Part shown: positions 1-6,445 of the stretch, piece by piece
How positions within the stretch are numbered: the first letter of the stretch is position 1
Layout: the number at the start of each line of letters is the position of its first letter
Origin: Campylobacterales bacterium
Lineage (GTDB): Bacteria; Campylobacterota; Campylobacteria; Campylobacterales; Sulfurimonadaceae
Direction: 5' to 3'
Length of the DNA: 8,131 nucleotides
Assembly (NCBI GenBank): GCA_016937915.1
Contig: JAFGVR010000118.1
Location: 1-8,131 of the forward strand
Program-made: the position numbers and the translations under genes
Notes under the pieces: model-generated
Told to the model about the DNA's origin: nothing
Database searches by the model: none
Seen by the model: only the letters and a program-made list of their open reading frames with translations

Positions 1-492
1 GATGACAACCACATGTTACACAAAAAAGTTGATGTTATTTTAATTGAAGTAATTGTTAGAAATGTAGCTACTGGTTCTCTTTCTAAAAACTTAGGTATAG
101 AAAATGGTAAAGTTCTTCCTTTTACTCTAGTTGAGTTTGATTATAAAAATGATGCTCTAGGGGATCCTAAACTAAACGACCAACACGCACTTATACTTGG
201 TCTTGTTGATTATCAAGATGAGCTAGATAAACTTCGTCGTATGGCTAGACAAGTAAATGATGTACTTCGCCCTTACTTTGCACAAAAAGGTCTTAACCTA
301 ATCGACTTTAAATTAGAGTTTGGAAAAGATGCAAGTGGAAATATCATTTTAGTAGATGAGATCTCACCTGATAACTGCCGTTTTTGGGATATGGAAACTG
401 GTGAGAGTATGGATAAAGATAGATTCCGTAAAGGTACTGGCGGTCTAAAAGTAGCTTATGAGCAAGTTTTAGAAAGAATACTTAAAAATTAA
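1..492 (+). CDS. purC: PurC, SAICAR synthetase (3' part, 5' end outside window)
   Basis: Phosphoribosylaminoimidazole-succinocarboxamide synthase joins aspartate to CAIR using ATP in de novo purine synthesis, in the cytoplasm. The frame is open from base 1, so the ATG at 13 is internal (the Met of HMLHKK), not the start. About 163 residues are visible out of the roughly 235-240 usual for bacterial PurC, so about a third is missing to the left. Family motifs seen in visible residues: IEVIVRN and GSL (about 15-27), an EFDYKND/DP segment (about 45-56), the signature LIDFKLEFG (about 100-108) and [12 protein letters not shown] (about 119-130). The C-terminus looks complete. It is followed after 14 bases by purS, consistent with one purine operon. 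Identification is firm; only the start is unknown. Confidence 0.96.
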   Translation, partial: DDNHMLHKKVDVILIEVIVRNVATGSLSKNLGIENGKVLPFTLVEFDYKNDALGDPKLNDQHALILGLVDYQDELDKLRRMARQVNDVLRPYFAQKGLNLIDFKLEFGKDASGNIILVDEISPDNCRFWDMETGESMDKDRFRKGTGGLKVAYEQVLERILKN

Positions 493-496
493 TATC

Positions 497-501
497 AAGG
501 A
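497..501 (+). promoter_or_regulatory. Ribosome binding site of purS
   Basis: AAGGA lies five bases before the purS ATG, in the 14-base gap after the purC stop. It is the clearest Shine-Dalgarno sequence in the + strand operon and fixes the purS start. Confidence 0.7.
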
Positions 502-506
502 AAAAT

Positions 507-746
507 ATGAAAGCAATAGTAAATGTATCTTTAAAAGCTGGTGTTTTAGACTCTCAAGGTAAAGCGGTTCACCACGCACTTGATTCACTACACTTTGATG
601 GTGTAAAAGATGTAAGAGTTGGTAAACAAATCATTTTACAACTAGATGAGAGTGACAAAGAAAAAGCGATGCAAGATGTTACTAAAATGTGTGAAGAGTT
701 ACTTGCAAACACTGTTATCGAAGATTACGCGATAGAGTTAGTGTAA
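507..746 (+). CDS. purS: PurS, FGAM synthase small subunit
   Basis: PurS is the small structural subunit of the three-part formylglycinamidine ribonucleotide synthase (small PurL, PurQ, PurS). It is thought to bridge PurL and PurQ so that ammonia passes from the glutaminase to the synthetase. The 79-residue length is normal for the family. The N-terminal pattern VSLKAGVLDSQGKAV (residues 7-21) is the family hallmark, followed by a VKDVRVGKQI strand and a C-terminal helix. The start is set by the AAGGA site just upstream. Its stop TAA shares one base with the purQ ATG (TAATG), so PurS and PurQ should be made in coupled amounts. The partner purL is not in the window. Confidence 0.95.
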   Translation: MKAIVNVSLKAGVLDSQGKAVHHALDSLHFDGVKDVRVGKQIILQLDESDKEKAMQDVTKMCEELLANTVIEDYAIELV

Positions 747-1420
747 TGAAAGTTACAGTACTTCAATTTCCAGGGACAAACTGCGAATACGATACAAAAT
801 ACGCATTTGAGAAGTTAGGTGCAGAGGTTGAGATACTTTGGCATAAATCTGAGGAGGTTCCAAGCGATACTGACCTACTTGTAGTAGCTGGAGGCTTCTC
901 TTATGGAGACTACCTAAGAAGTGGAGCTATTGCAAAATTTAGCCCAGTTATGCAAGCTGTTATCAAGTATGCAAATAACGGTGGTAGAGTTTTAGGAATC
1001 TGTAACGGTTTTCAAGTTTTAACAGAGGCTAGACTACTACCAGGTGCATTAAAAAGAAATGAGCATCTACATTTCATCTCAAAGCATCACCACTTAAGAG
1101 TTGTAAACAACGACAACGACTTTTTAAAAGAGTTAAATGTTGGTGATGTTGTAAACATCCCAATAGCTCACCATGATGGAAACTACTACATAGATGAAGC
1201 TGGCTTAGAAGAGTTAGAGGCTAATGGTCAGATACTTGTTAGATACTGCGATGCAAAAGGTGATGAGTTAAATCCAAACGGAAGTGTATCTTCAATCGCT
1301 GGTGTATGTAACAAAGAGAAAAATGTATTTGGACTTATGCCACACCCTGAGAGAGCTATGGATATAATCCTTGGTTCTGATGATGGTGTAAAGATGCTTG
1401 AAGGTTTCTTTAAAGCGTGA
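746..1420 (+). CDS. purQ: PurQ, FGAM synthase glutaminase subunit
   Basis: Class I glutamine amidotransferase that hydrolyses glutamine and supplies ammonia to PurL for conversion of FGAR to FGAM. It has 224 residues, typical of stand-alone PurQ. The triad is visible: nucleophile Cys86 in GICNGFQ, and His200 and Glu202 in MPHPERAMD. The N-terminal FPGTNCEYD (8-16) and the AGGFSYGDYLRSGAIA segment (48-63) are also typical. The start ATG overlaps the purS stop by one base and has no strong Shine-Dalgarno sequence, so translation probably depends on coupling. Its stop overlaps the GTG of the next gene in a GTGA arrangement. No sign of degradation. Confidence 0.96.
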   Translation: MKVTVLQFPGTNCEYDTKYAFEKLGAEVEILWHKSEEVPSDTDLLVVAGGFSYGDYLRSGAIAKFSPVMQAVIKYANNGGRVLGICNGFQVLTEARLLPGALKRNEHLHFISKHHHLRVVNNDNDFLKELNVGDVVNIPIAHHDGNYYIDEAGLEELEANGQILVRYCDAKGDELNPNGSVSSIAGVCNKEKNVFGLMPHPERAMDIILGSDDGVKMLEGFFKA

Positions 1421-2523
1421 AAATCCTACTCTTTTTAATCTCATTTTTCATAACAGCCGTTTTGGCAAATGATTTTAATGTGAGTGAAACCTCAGATGCA
1501 AACGCATCTGAGATAGAGATACCTTTAAAAAAGGCTCTTTATATAAACTATGAAACTATCCCCCAAAGAGTTATAAAAGGTGAAATCTTCTCTGTAACTC
1601 TAAAAACTTTATCAACTACACGAGATTTTACAGATATAAAATACAACTTTTCATCATCTTATGGACTTGAACTTTTAAACGAGATCCCATATAGAACATT
1701 TCAAGATAGATACTTTTTTGATACTTTTTACTTTTATACAACCTCAAACAATGCAAAACTACCAAATATAAAAGCTGAACTTATAGCAGATACAAAATAC
1801 AAAGAAACCTTAGTAGATGGGATAAAACTAAATGTTATAGCTTTAAATCCTAAACAAGATTTCTCAAACATCATAGCAAATTCATTAGAACTTTTAGATT
1901 ATAGAACTACTAGCTTTGATGATAAACACAACATTATAGTGTTTGAAGTAAATGCCACAAATACAAAACTAGAAGAGATGAAGTTTAAAAATGTTTACAA
2001 ACAAGGAATAGAATCTGTAAACGGTTCATACTTTGAATCTAAGATAACATACTATACTGTTATAGATAAAACTTTAGAAGAGTTCTCATTTTCATACTTT
2101 AACCTTCTAAAAAATCGATTTGACAACATTAGCATCCCTATAATAGTTGATAATGATAGCGTATCTACACAAACTGATCTTACTCCAAAAGATCAATCAA
2201 AAGAGAGAGTAAAAGTTACTATAGCTTCTAGTGTAGCAATAATAGGATTTATTTTAATTTTATGGAGAAAAAAATTCATCTATCTCATAATAACAATAAT
2301 TCCACTTGGATACATTGCTTATGTTTATGTACCACAAAAAGATATATGTATAAAACAAGGTTCAAACATCTACCTCTTACCACTAGAAAATGGGACAGTA
2401 TTTGAAAAGACAACATCTCAAATAATTCTCAAAAAAGAGGGAGATGTGAAAAAATTTGTTAAAATAAAATTACAAAATAATCAGATAGGTTGGGTGAAAA
2501 ATGAAGATATTTGCAAAAATTAG
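1417..2523 (+). CDS. Periplasmic/inner-membrane protein: signal peptide, beta-rich domain, two TM helices, SH3-like C-terminus (function unknown)
   Basis: Not identified to a named gene; 368 residues. Visible parts: a signal peptide (1-17, possible cleavage after AVLA); a beta-rich, Asn/Asp/Lys-rich region (about 35-245) with no Cys; a hydrophobic helix (about 267-283), the basic turn RKK and a second helix (about 287-304); then a tail (about 311-366) with the SH3b look, including NIYLLP, VKIKLQNN and GWVKNEDI. Charges suggest the N-terminal domain and the SH3-like tail are both periplasmic, with the RKK loop inside. The start is GTG, overlapping the purQ stop by four bases; a signal peptide beginning at that codon supports it. 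The 3' end overlaps plsC by 23 bases. The gene corresponds in position to the 'putative periplasmic protein' between purQ and plsC in Campylobacter (recalled, not checked). The N-terminal region loosely recalls BatD and the 2TM-SH3 tail recalls BatE of the aerotolerance operon; this is a guess from pattern. Confidence 0.85.
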   Translation: MKILLFLISFFITAVLANDFNVSETSDANASEIEIPLKKALYINYETIPQRVIKGEIFSVTLKTLSTTRDFTDIKYNFSSSYGLELLNEIPYRTFQDRYFFDTFYFYTTSNNAKLPNIKAELIADTKYKETLVDGIKLNVIALNPKQDFSNIIANSLELLDYRTTSFDDKHNIIVFEVNATNTKLEEMKFKNVYKQGIESVNGSYFESKITYYTVIDKTLEEFSFSYFNLLKNRFDNISIPIIVDNDSVSTQTDLTPKDQSKERVKVTIASSVAIIGFILILWRKKFIYLIITIIPLGYIAYVYVPQKDICIKQGSNIYLLPLENGTVFEKTTSQIILKKEGDVKKFVKIKLQNNQIGWVKNEDICKN

Positions 2524-3199
2524 TTGGCTATTTGCCTCGATAGTTATACTTACTTGTTTAACCCTATCAATACTTTTATACTTTATCTTACCTAGACCAT
2601 ATCCTAGAAAACTATCATCTTGGCTTATACGACTTACAACATTTTATAGTGCTGAGATAAAAGGGAAAGAGGATGAAGACGCTCAGATGATCCTTATAAA
2701 TCATCAAAGTGATTTAGATATTGGACTTATGGAAACTATCTCTAAAAAAGATTTTGCATGGGTAGCAAAAAAAGAGCTATTTGACATCCCATTTTTTGGA
2801 CTAGCTCTAAAACTTCCAAACGACATACCTGTTGAGAGAGAAAGTAAAACTTCACTCATCGCACTTTTAAGAAATGTAAAAGATAGACTAGAAAAAAACA
2901 GAGTGATAGCGATGTTTCCAGAGGGTACCCGCTCTCAAACTGGTAAGATGCTACCATTTAAAAGTGGTGCTAAAGTTGTAGCTGACAAGTACAAACTAAG
3001 AGTTCAACCTGTTGTTTTGATAGAGACTGCAAAGTGTTATAACATAAAAAAATTTTACTACAAACCAGCTCGTATAAAAGTGATATATCTAGACCCTTTT
3101 GTAGCAGATAAAAATGATAAAGAGTGGTTAAATAACCTACGAGATAAAATGCAAAAGGTTTATGATGATGAGTTGGCAAACTGCTCTAGCCATAGGTAG
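2501..3199 (+). CDS. plsC: PlsC, 1-acyl-sn-glycerol-3-phosphate acyltransferase
   Basis: Transfers an acyl chain to the sn-2 position of lysophosphatidic acid, giving phosphatidic acid, at the cytoplasmic face of the inner membrane. It has 232 residues. A hydrophobic N-terminal helix (about 7-30) anchors it. The four acyltransferase blocks are present: NHQSDLD with catalytic His68 and Asp73 (HX4D); FDIPFFG to IPVER (94-113, with Arg113); the glycerol-3-phosphate-binding block FPEGTRSQ (139-146) followed by FKSGA; and VQPVVL (168-173). The ATG lies inside the 3' end of the preceding gene, behind only a weak GG-rich site, which indicates translational coupling. Its own 3' end overlaps crcB. Placement in a purine operon is conserved in relatives as far as I recall. 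Substrate is inferred from the family. Confidence 0.93.
   Translation: MKIFAKISWLFASIVILTCLTLSILLYFILPRPYPRKLSSWLIRLTTFYSAEIKGKEDEDAQMILINHQSDLDIGLMETISKKDFAWVAKKELFDIPFFGLALKLPNDIPVERESKTSLIALLRNVKDRLEKNRVIAMFPEGTRSQTGKMLPFKSGAKVVADKYKLRVQPVVLIETAKCYNIKKFYYKPARIKVIYLDPFVADKNDKEWLNNLRDKMQKVYDDELANCSSHR
3155..3158 (+). promoter_or_regulatory. Ribosome binding site of crcB
   Basis: AAGG lies inside the plsC coding region, ahead of three consecutive ATG codons at 3162, 3165 and 3168. Spacings are 3, 6 and 9 bases, so the second or third ATG fits better than the first as the true crcB start. Confidence 0.5.
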
Positions 3200-3554
3200 T
3201 GGAGGGTTTATTGGTGCGATTCTTCGTGCTTATCTAAATGGACTCATATCCCACAAACTTCCTCACGCTTTACCATTTGGAACACTTAGTGTAAACCTTA
3301 TTGGAAGCTTTGTTATGGGGGTATTGGTAGCTTATTTTATGTATAGCAACTTTTTTTCAACAACTACAAAATCTTTTTTATCTACTGGCATCTTAGGTGC
3401 ACTCACCACATATTCAACATTTGCTATAGAGAGTTTTTTACTTCTAAAAGGTGGGACATTTTTTTTAGGATTTCTAAATATAACCATTAATGCTTTTGGT
3501 AGTATTATTATGGCTGGAGTGGGATTTTACTTAGTAAAATATTTTACTAAGTAA
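3162..3554 (+). CDS. crcB: CrcB/FluC fluoride channel
   Basis: Small membrane protein of the Fluc family that lets fluoride leave the cytoplasm; family members act as antiparallel dimers. It has up to 130 residues with four predicted membrane helices (about 4-26, 36-60, 70-95, 100-125). Family marks: GGFIGAILR (14-22), GTLSVNLIGSF (40-50) with the pore Asn45, and ALTTYSTFAIE (80-90), the TM3 break region. The first 'Phe box' position is Tyr84 rather than Phe; the second is Phe87. The exact start is uncertain because three ATGs run together; the Shine-Dalgarno spacing favours 3165 or 3168. It overlaps the plsC end by 32-38 bases and is the last gene of the operon. No fluoride riboswitch could fit upstream, so expression is presumably operon-driven. 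Confidence 0.93.
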   Translation: MMMSWQTALAIGSGGFIGAILRAYLNGLISHKLPHALPFGTLSVNLIGSFVMGVLVAYFMYSNFFSTTTKSFLSTGILGALTTYSTFAIESFLLLKGGTFFLGFLNITINAFGSIIMAGVGFYLVKYFTK

Positions 3555-3562
3555 ATTTTTTT
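3526..3562 (+). terminator. Intrinsic terminator: perfect 30-bp palindrome plus T7, containing both convergent stop codons
   Basis: A gap-free inverted repeat spans 3526-3555 (arm TTTACTTAGTAAAAT, centre between 3540 and 3541) and is followed by seven T residues at 3556-3562. For + strand transcripts this is a hairpin plus U-tract, suited to ending the purine-crcB operon. The stem is AT-rich (two G-C pairs per arm), so it is weaker than its length suggests, and the innermost bases must open to form a loop. The crcB stop TAA (3552-3554) and the stop TAG of the opposing gene (3547-3549) both lie inside it. On the - strand the hairpin is not followed by a T-run, so termination in that direction is less certain. 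Confidence 0.75.
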
Positions 3563-6090
3563 AATAAAACCTCAAAATCAGAAGCTTTTAATGGTTTTGA
3601 GTAGTAGTATCCTTGAGCTAATTTACACCCTTTTTGAAGTAAAAACTTACTCTGTTCTTTACTCTCCACCCCCTCTGCTATAACTTTTAGTTTTAAACTG
3701 TGTGCTAACGCTATGATTGAAGATGTTATCGCTATATCCTCATCATCATTTGGTATATCACCTATAAATGAACGATCTATTTTTAGTTTATGAACTGGAA
3801 GTTTTTTAAGATATGCCAAAGAGGAATACCCTGTACCAAAATCATCTATAGCTATTTTTATCCCAGCGTCACTTACTTCACGCAGTTTTGAGATAGACTG
3901 TAGTGGATCTTTCATAACTTGAGACTCAGTTATCTCAAGTTCTAAATATTTTGATTCAAATTCAAACTCTTTTATATGCCCTTTTAACATCTCTATAAAG
4001 TTTTCATGTTGAAGTTGTTTCATAGCAAGGTTTAGAGATAACACTCCAGCTTCATACCCTTTTTCATGCCATATACTAAATTGTTTCATAGCTTTTTTCA
4101 TAACCACTTGGTCTAGTTTTATGATAACTCCTGTTTGTTCTGCAAATGGGATAAACTCATCTGGAGATATCATCCCTTTTGTTGGATGATTCCATCTTAC
4201 AAGTGCTTCAGCACCAACAATTTTTTCAAGTTGCATATCATACTGCGGTTGATAATAAACTTCAAACTCATCATTTAACAACGCTTTATGTATATCTGAT
4301 TCTAATTCAACTTTCTTTATAGCATCTTTTGTCATATGTGAATTATAAAAAGCATAAGAGTTTAATCCATCCTCTTTTGCTCTAAACATAGCAGCATCCG
4401 CATGTTTTAGAAGATTTTGAGAATTCTTTGCATCTTTTGGATATAAACTAATACCTATACTACTAGATATGTATAAAGTATGATTAGAGATAATTATAGG
4501 TTCTATCATAGCATCTATTATACTTTGTGCTATAACCGCTGCATCTATTTTATTTTCTAGTGTATCTGTTATTACAACAAATTCATCACCGCCAAATCTT
4601 GATATAAGATGTTTTTTTGAGATGGTATCTTTTAATTTTTTTGAGATTATCTCCAAAACCATATCACCAACTATATGCCCTAAAGAATCATTAATCTCTT
4701 TAAATCTATCTAGATCTATAAAAAGCACTCCAAAACAACTACCCTCATCTTTTAGATATTTTGTTTTTTCATCTAACTTTTGCAAAAGTTGCTTACGATT
4801 TGGAAGATTTGTCAAGCTATCATGATTTGCTTGATATATCAATTTTTCCTCTTGAAGTTTTAGTTCTTGTTGCATCTGTTTATATTTTGTTATATTTGAA
4901 ACTGTTGATACGATGCGAATAGCTTGAGAATTATAATAAACTATCTTAGATCTATTTTTTATCCAAATATACTCATCTCCACTTAAAATTCTATACTCTG
5001 TATCGTATATATCCTCTTTTGCTTCCATCATATAAGCTCTCTCATCAAACACCCTTTTTCTATCATCAGGATGGATAAGTTTTTCATAATCATCACTCAT
5101 ACAACATATATATCTTCTCTCAAGACGAAGCATCTCTTTTAACTGTTTAGATACTATCACCTGCCCTGTTACTATATTCCAGTCCCAAATACCATCACTA
5201 GATGCTGCTAGTGCGTACTCGTATCTATCTTTTAGTTCACTTATCTCTTCAGTTTTTATATTTACTTTTTGCTCTAAAAGATTATTTAATTTTTCCATAC
5301 TCATAATAGCTTTATGGGAAAAACGATGATAGATGATACTTATAAGCTCTTTTTGGGTAATGATACCTTGAAGTTTTTTTGTATCATCAACTACCAAAAT
5401 CCTTTTATACTTATACTGATTTATAGTATTTAGAGCATCTCTAACACTTAAATCTTCATTTACTGTAAAAACTGGAGAGTTCATACACTCATCAACTGTT
5501 CTAGAGAGGCTCTCTCCACGAGCCACCATGGCTGTTATATCCCTCTTTGTTATCAAACCAATAGGTACTTCATCTTCATGAACAACTATACAGTCTGTTG
5601 GAACGGAGTCTAACTCTTTTAAAAGTGAGTTTAATTTAACTCCCCGTTTTGTCATTAAAGCACTATTTTTATACACAAGTGAACGAACTGGTGAGAATAG
5701 TAAATTCTCATTCATATTCATTGTCGCAGATAATATATCTATAAAACTAAGAACTCCACAAAGTTCACCATCATCATCCAAAACCCCTAAAATAGCTTCA
5801 TTTTCTATAAAAAAATATGATGCCTCAAAAATATTATAACTTTTAGGTATAGATATAAGTGGATGAAGTCCAAGCTTAACTAAAGATGTATTTACATCTG
5901 TATTTGCTGTTATATAATGAACTACCTCATCAACACCTATATAAGCATATTCATCAGAATCTTGATCATGTACAACTATATTTCTAACACTTTTTTGAGT
6001 TATTAGTTTTATAGCTTCATCTAAAATAGCATTTATATCAAGATATATAATAGTTTTAGATGCTATATTCCCAACTTCAGGATAGTTCAT
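3547..6090 (-). CDS. CBS-CBS-PAS-GGDEF-EAL cyclic di-GMP signalling protein
   Basis: Predicted cytoplasmic protein of 847 residues that makes and/or degrades cyclic di-GMP. Domains in order: N-terminal CBS-type repeats (about 1-255), of which the last two (about 145-255, with VPIGLITKRDI and LQGIITQKEL) are the most canonical and the first two more divergent; a short helical linker (about 262-290); a PAS domain (about 287-403, PDDR and YRILSGDEYIWI); GGDEF (about 416-580, motif intact at 500-504, preceded by DSLTNLPNR and FIDLDRFKEIND); and EAL (about 600-847). EAL residues are all present: Glu628 in AEALVRW, Asn687, Glu719 in LEIT, Asp749/Asp750 in DDFGTG, Lys770, Glu806 in AEGVES and QGYYYSKPL. 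The inhibitory I-site RxxD before GGDEF is replaced by SKKH. CBS pairs usually bind adenine nucleotides, so energy state could be an input. No TM segment and no receiver domain. A strong AAAGGTGG site and a 14-base overlap with the kinase gene upstream support the start and co-expression. Net activity cannot be told from sequence. Confidence 0.93.
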   Translation of the reverse strand: MNYPEVGNIASKTIIYLDINAILDEAIKLITQKSVRNIVVHDQDSDEYAYIGVDEVVHYITANTDVNTSLVKLGLHPLISIPKSYNIFEASYFFIENEAILGVLDDDGELCGVLSFIDILSATMNMNENLLFSPVRSLVYKNSALMTKRGVKLNSLLKELDSVPTDCIVVHEDEVPIGLITKRDITAMVARGESLSRTVDECMNSPVFTVNEDLSVRDALNTINQYKYKRILVVDDTKKLQGIITQKELISIIYHRFSHKAIMSMEKLNNLLEQKVNIKTEEISELKDRYEYALAASSDGIWDWNIVTGQVIVSKQLKEMLRLERRYICCMSDDYEKLIHPDDRKRVFDERAYMMEAKEDIYDTEYRILSGDEYIWIKNRSKIVYYNSQAIRIVSTVSNITKYKQMQQELKLQEEKLIYQANHDSLTNLPNRKQLLQKLDEKTKYLKDEGSCFGVLFIDLDRFKEINDSLGHIVGDMVLEIISKKLKDTISKKHLISRFGGDEFVVITDTLENKIDAAVIAQSIIDAMIEPIIISNHTLYISSSIGISLYPKDAKNSQNLLKHADAAMFRAKEDGLNSYAFYNSHMTKDAIKKVELESDIHKALLNDEFEVYYQPQYDMQLEKIVGAEALVRWNHPTKGMISPDEFIPFAEQTGVIIKLDQVVMKKAMKQFSIWHEKGYEAGVLSLNLAMKQLQHENFIEMLKGHIKEFEFESKYLELEITESQVMKDPLQSISKLREVSDAGIKIAIDDFGTGYSSLAYLKKLPVHKLKIDRSFIGDIPNDDEDIAITSSIIALAHSLKLKVIAEGVESKEQSKFLLQKGCKLAQGYYYSKPLKASDFEVLLKKFT

Positions 6091-6445
6091 TTAACCCACC
6101 TTTTGATTCATTTAATATTATTTTAAATTCAGCTCCACCATTTTTTCCATTTTGGCAACTTAGTTTTCCACCCATATTTTTTTCAATTATCATTTTAGAC
6201 ATATAAAGACCAAGACCTATACCTTGTGCTTCAAACTTTGTAGTAAAATATGGGTCAAATACTTTATCTAAGATAGATTGTTCTATCCCTATACCATTAT
6301 CGATTATGTAAATTTCTATCTCTTCATCTTTTTTCATAGCTTTTAACTCTATCAAACCATCTACAGACTTCCCTATCGCCTCTCTTGCTAGTATCGCATC
6401 TTTGGCATTTGTTATCATATTTATAAGTGCTTGTTCAAACTCTGT
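6077..6445 (-). CDS. Histidine kinase ATPase domain, split from the upstream kinase by a frameshift
   Basis: C-terminal HATPase_c domain of the kinase encoded just upstream, lying in the -1 frame relative to it. Reading from the A-run at 6445 gives TEFEQALINMITNAKDA, the N-box. Next come DNGIGI (G1 box), VFDPYFTT (F box) and GIGLGLYMSK (G2 box), so the nucleotide-binding site is complete and looks under selection. As a free-standing ORF it would start at ATG 6418, two bases after the TAA of the upstream frame. That 113-residue product keeps the key Asn of the N-box but loses the start of that helix, and no good Shine-Dalgarno sequence precedes it. Its end overlaps the start of the CBS-PAS-GGDEF-EAL gene by 14 bases. 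Most likely this is part of one kinase gene interrupted by a sequencing error or a recent mutation; frameshifting or reinitiation are alternatives. Confidence 0.85.
   Translation of the reverse strand, partial: TEFEQALINMITNAKDAILAREAIGKSVDGLIELKAMKKDEEIEIYIIDNGIGIEQSILDKVFDPYFTTKFEAQGIGLGLYMSKMIIEKNMGGKLSCQNGKNGGAEFKIILNESKGGLNELS
6096..6103 (-). promoter_or_regulatory. Ribosome binding site of the CBS-PAS-GGDEF-EAL gene
   Basis: On the - strand AAAGGTGG stands five bases before the ATG at 6090, inside the end of the kinase coding sequence. It is a strong site and fixes the start of the 847-residue protein, which can thus be translated without relying only on coupling. Confidence 0.7.

Noticed and set aside
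13..15. ATG at 13 as the start of purC
   Set aside because: The frame is open to base 1 and the preceding residues (DDNH) plus normal PurC length show that this Met is internal.
3100..3165. Fluoride riboswitch upstream of crcB
   Set aside because: The region is plsC coding sequence with no free leader and I see no recognisable crcB-motif RNA pseudoknot.
2970..3179. 69-codon ORF on the - strand inside plsC and the start of crcB
   Set aside because: It lies opposite well-supported plsC coding sequence with its C-terminal motifs, has no recognisable domain, and looks like a chance open frame.
4622..4825. 67-codon ORF on the + strand inside the GGDEF coding region
   Set aside because: The opposite strand encodes the conserved GGDEF domain; the residues here are low-complexity (Ser/Phe/Lys) shadow translation without a ribosome site.
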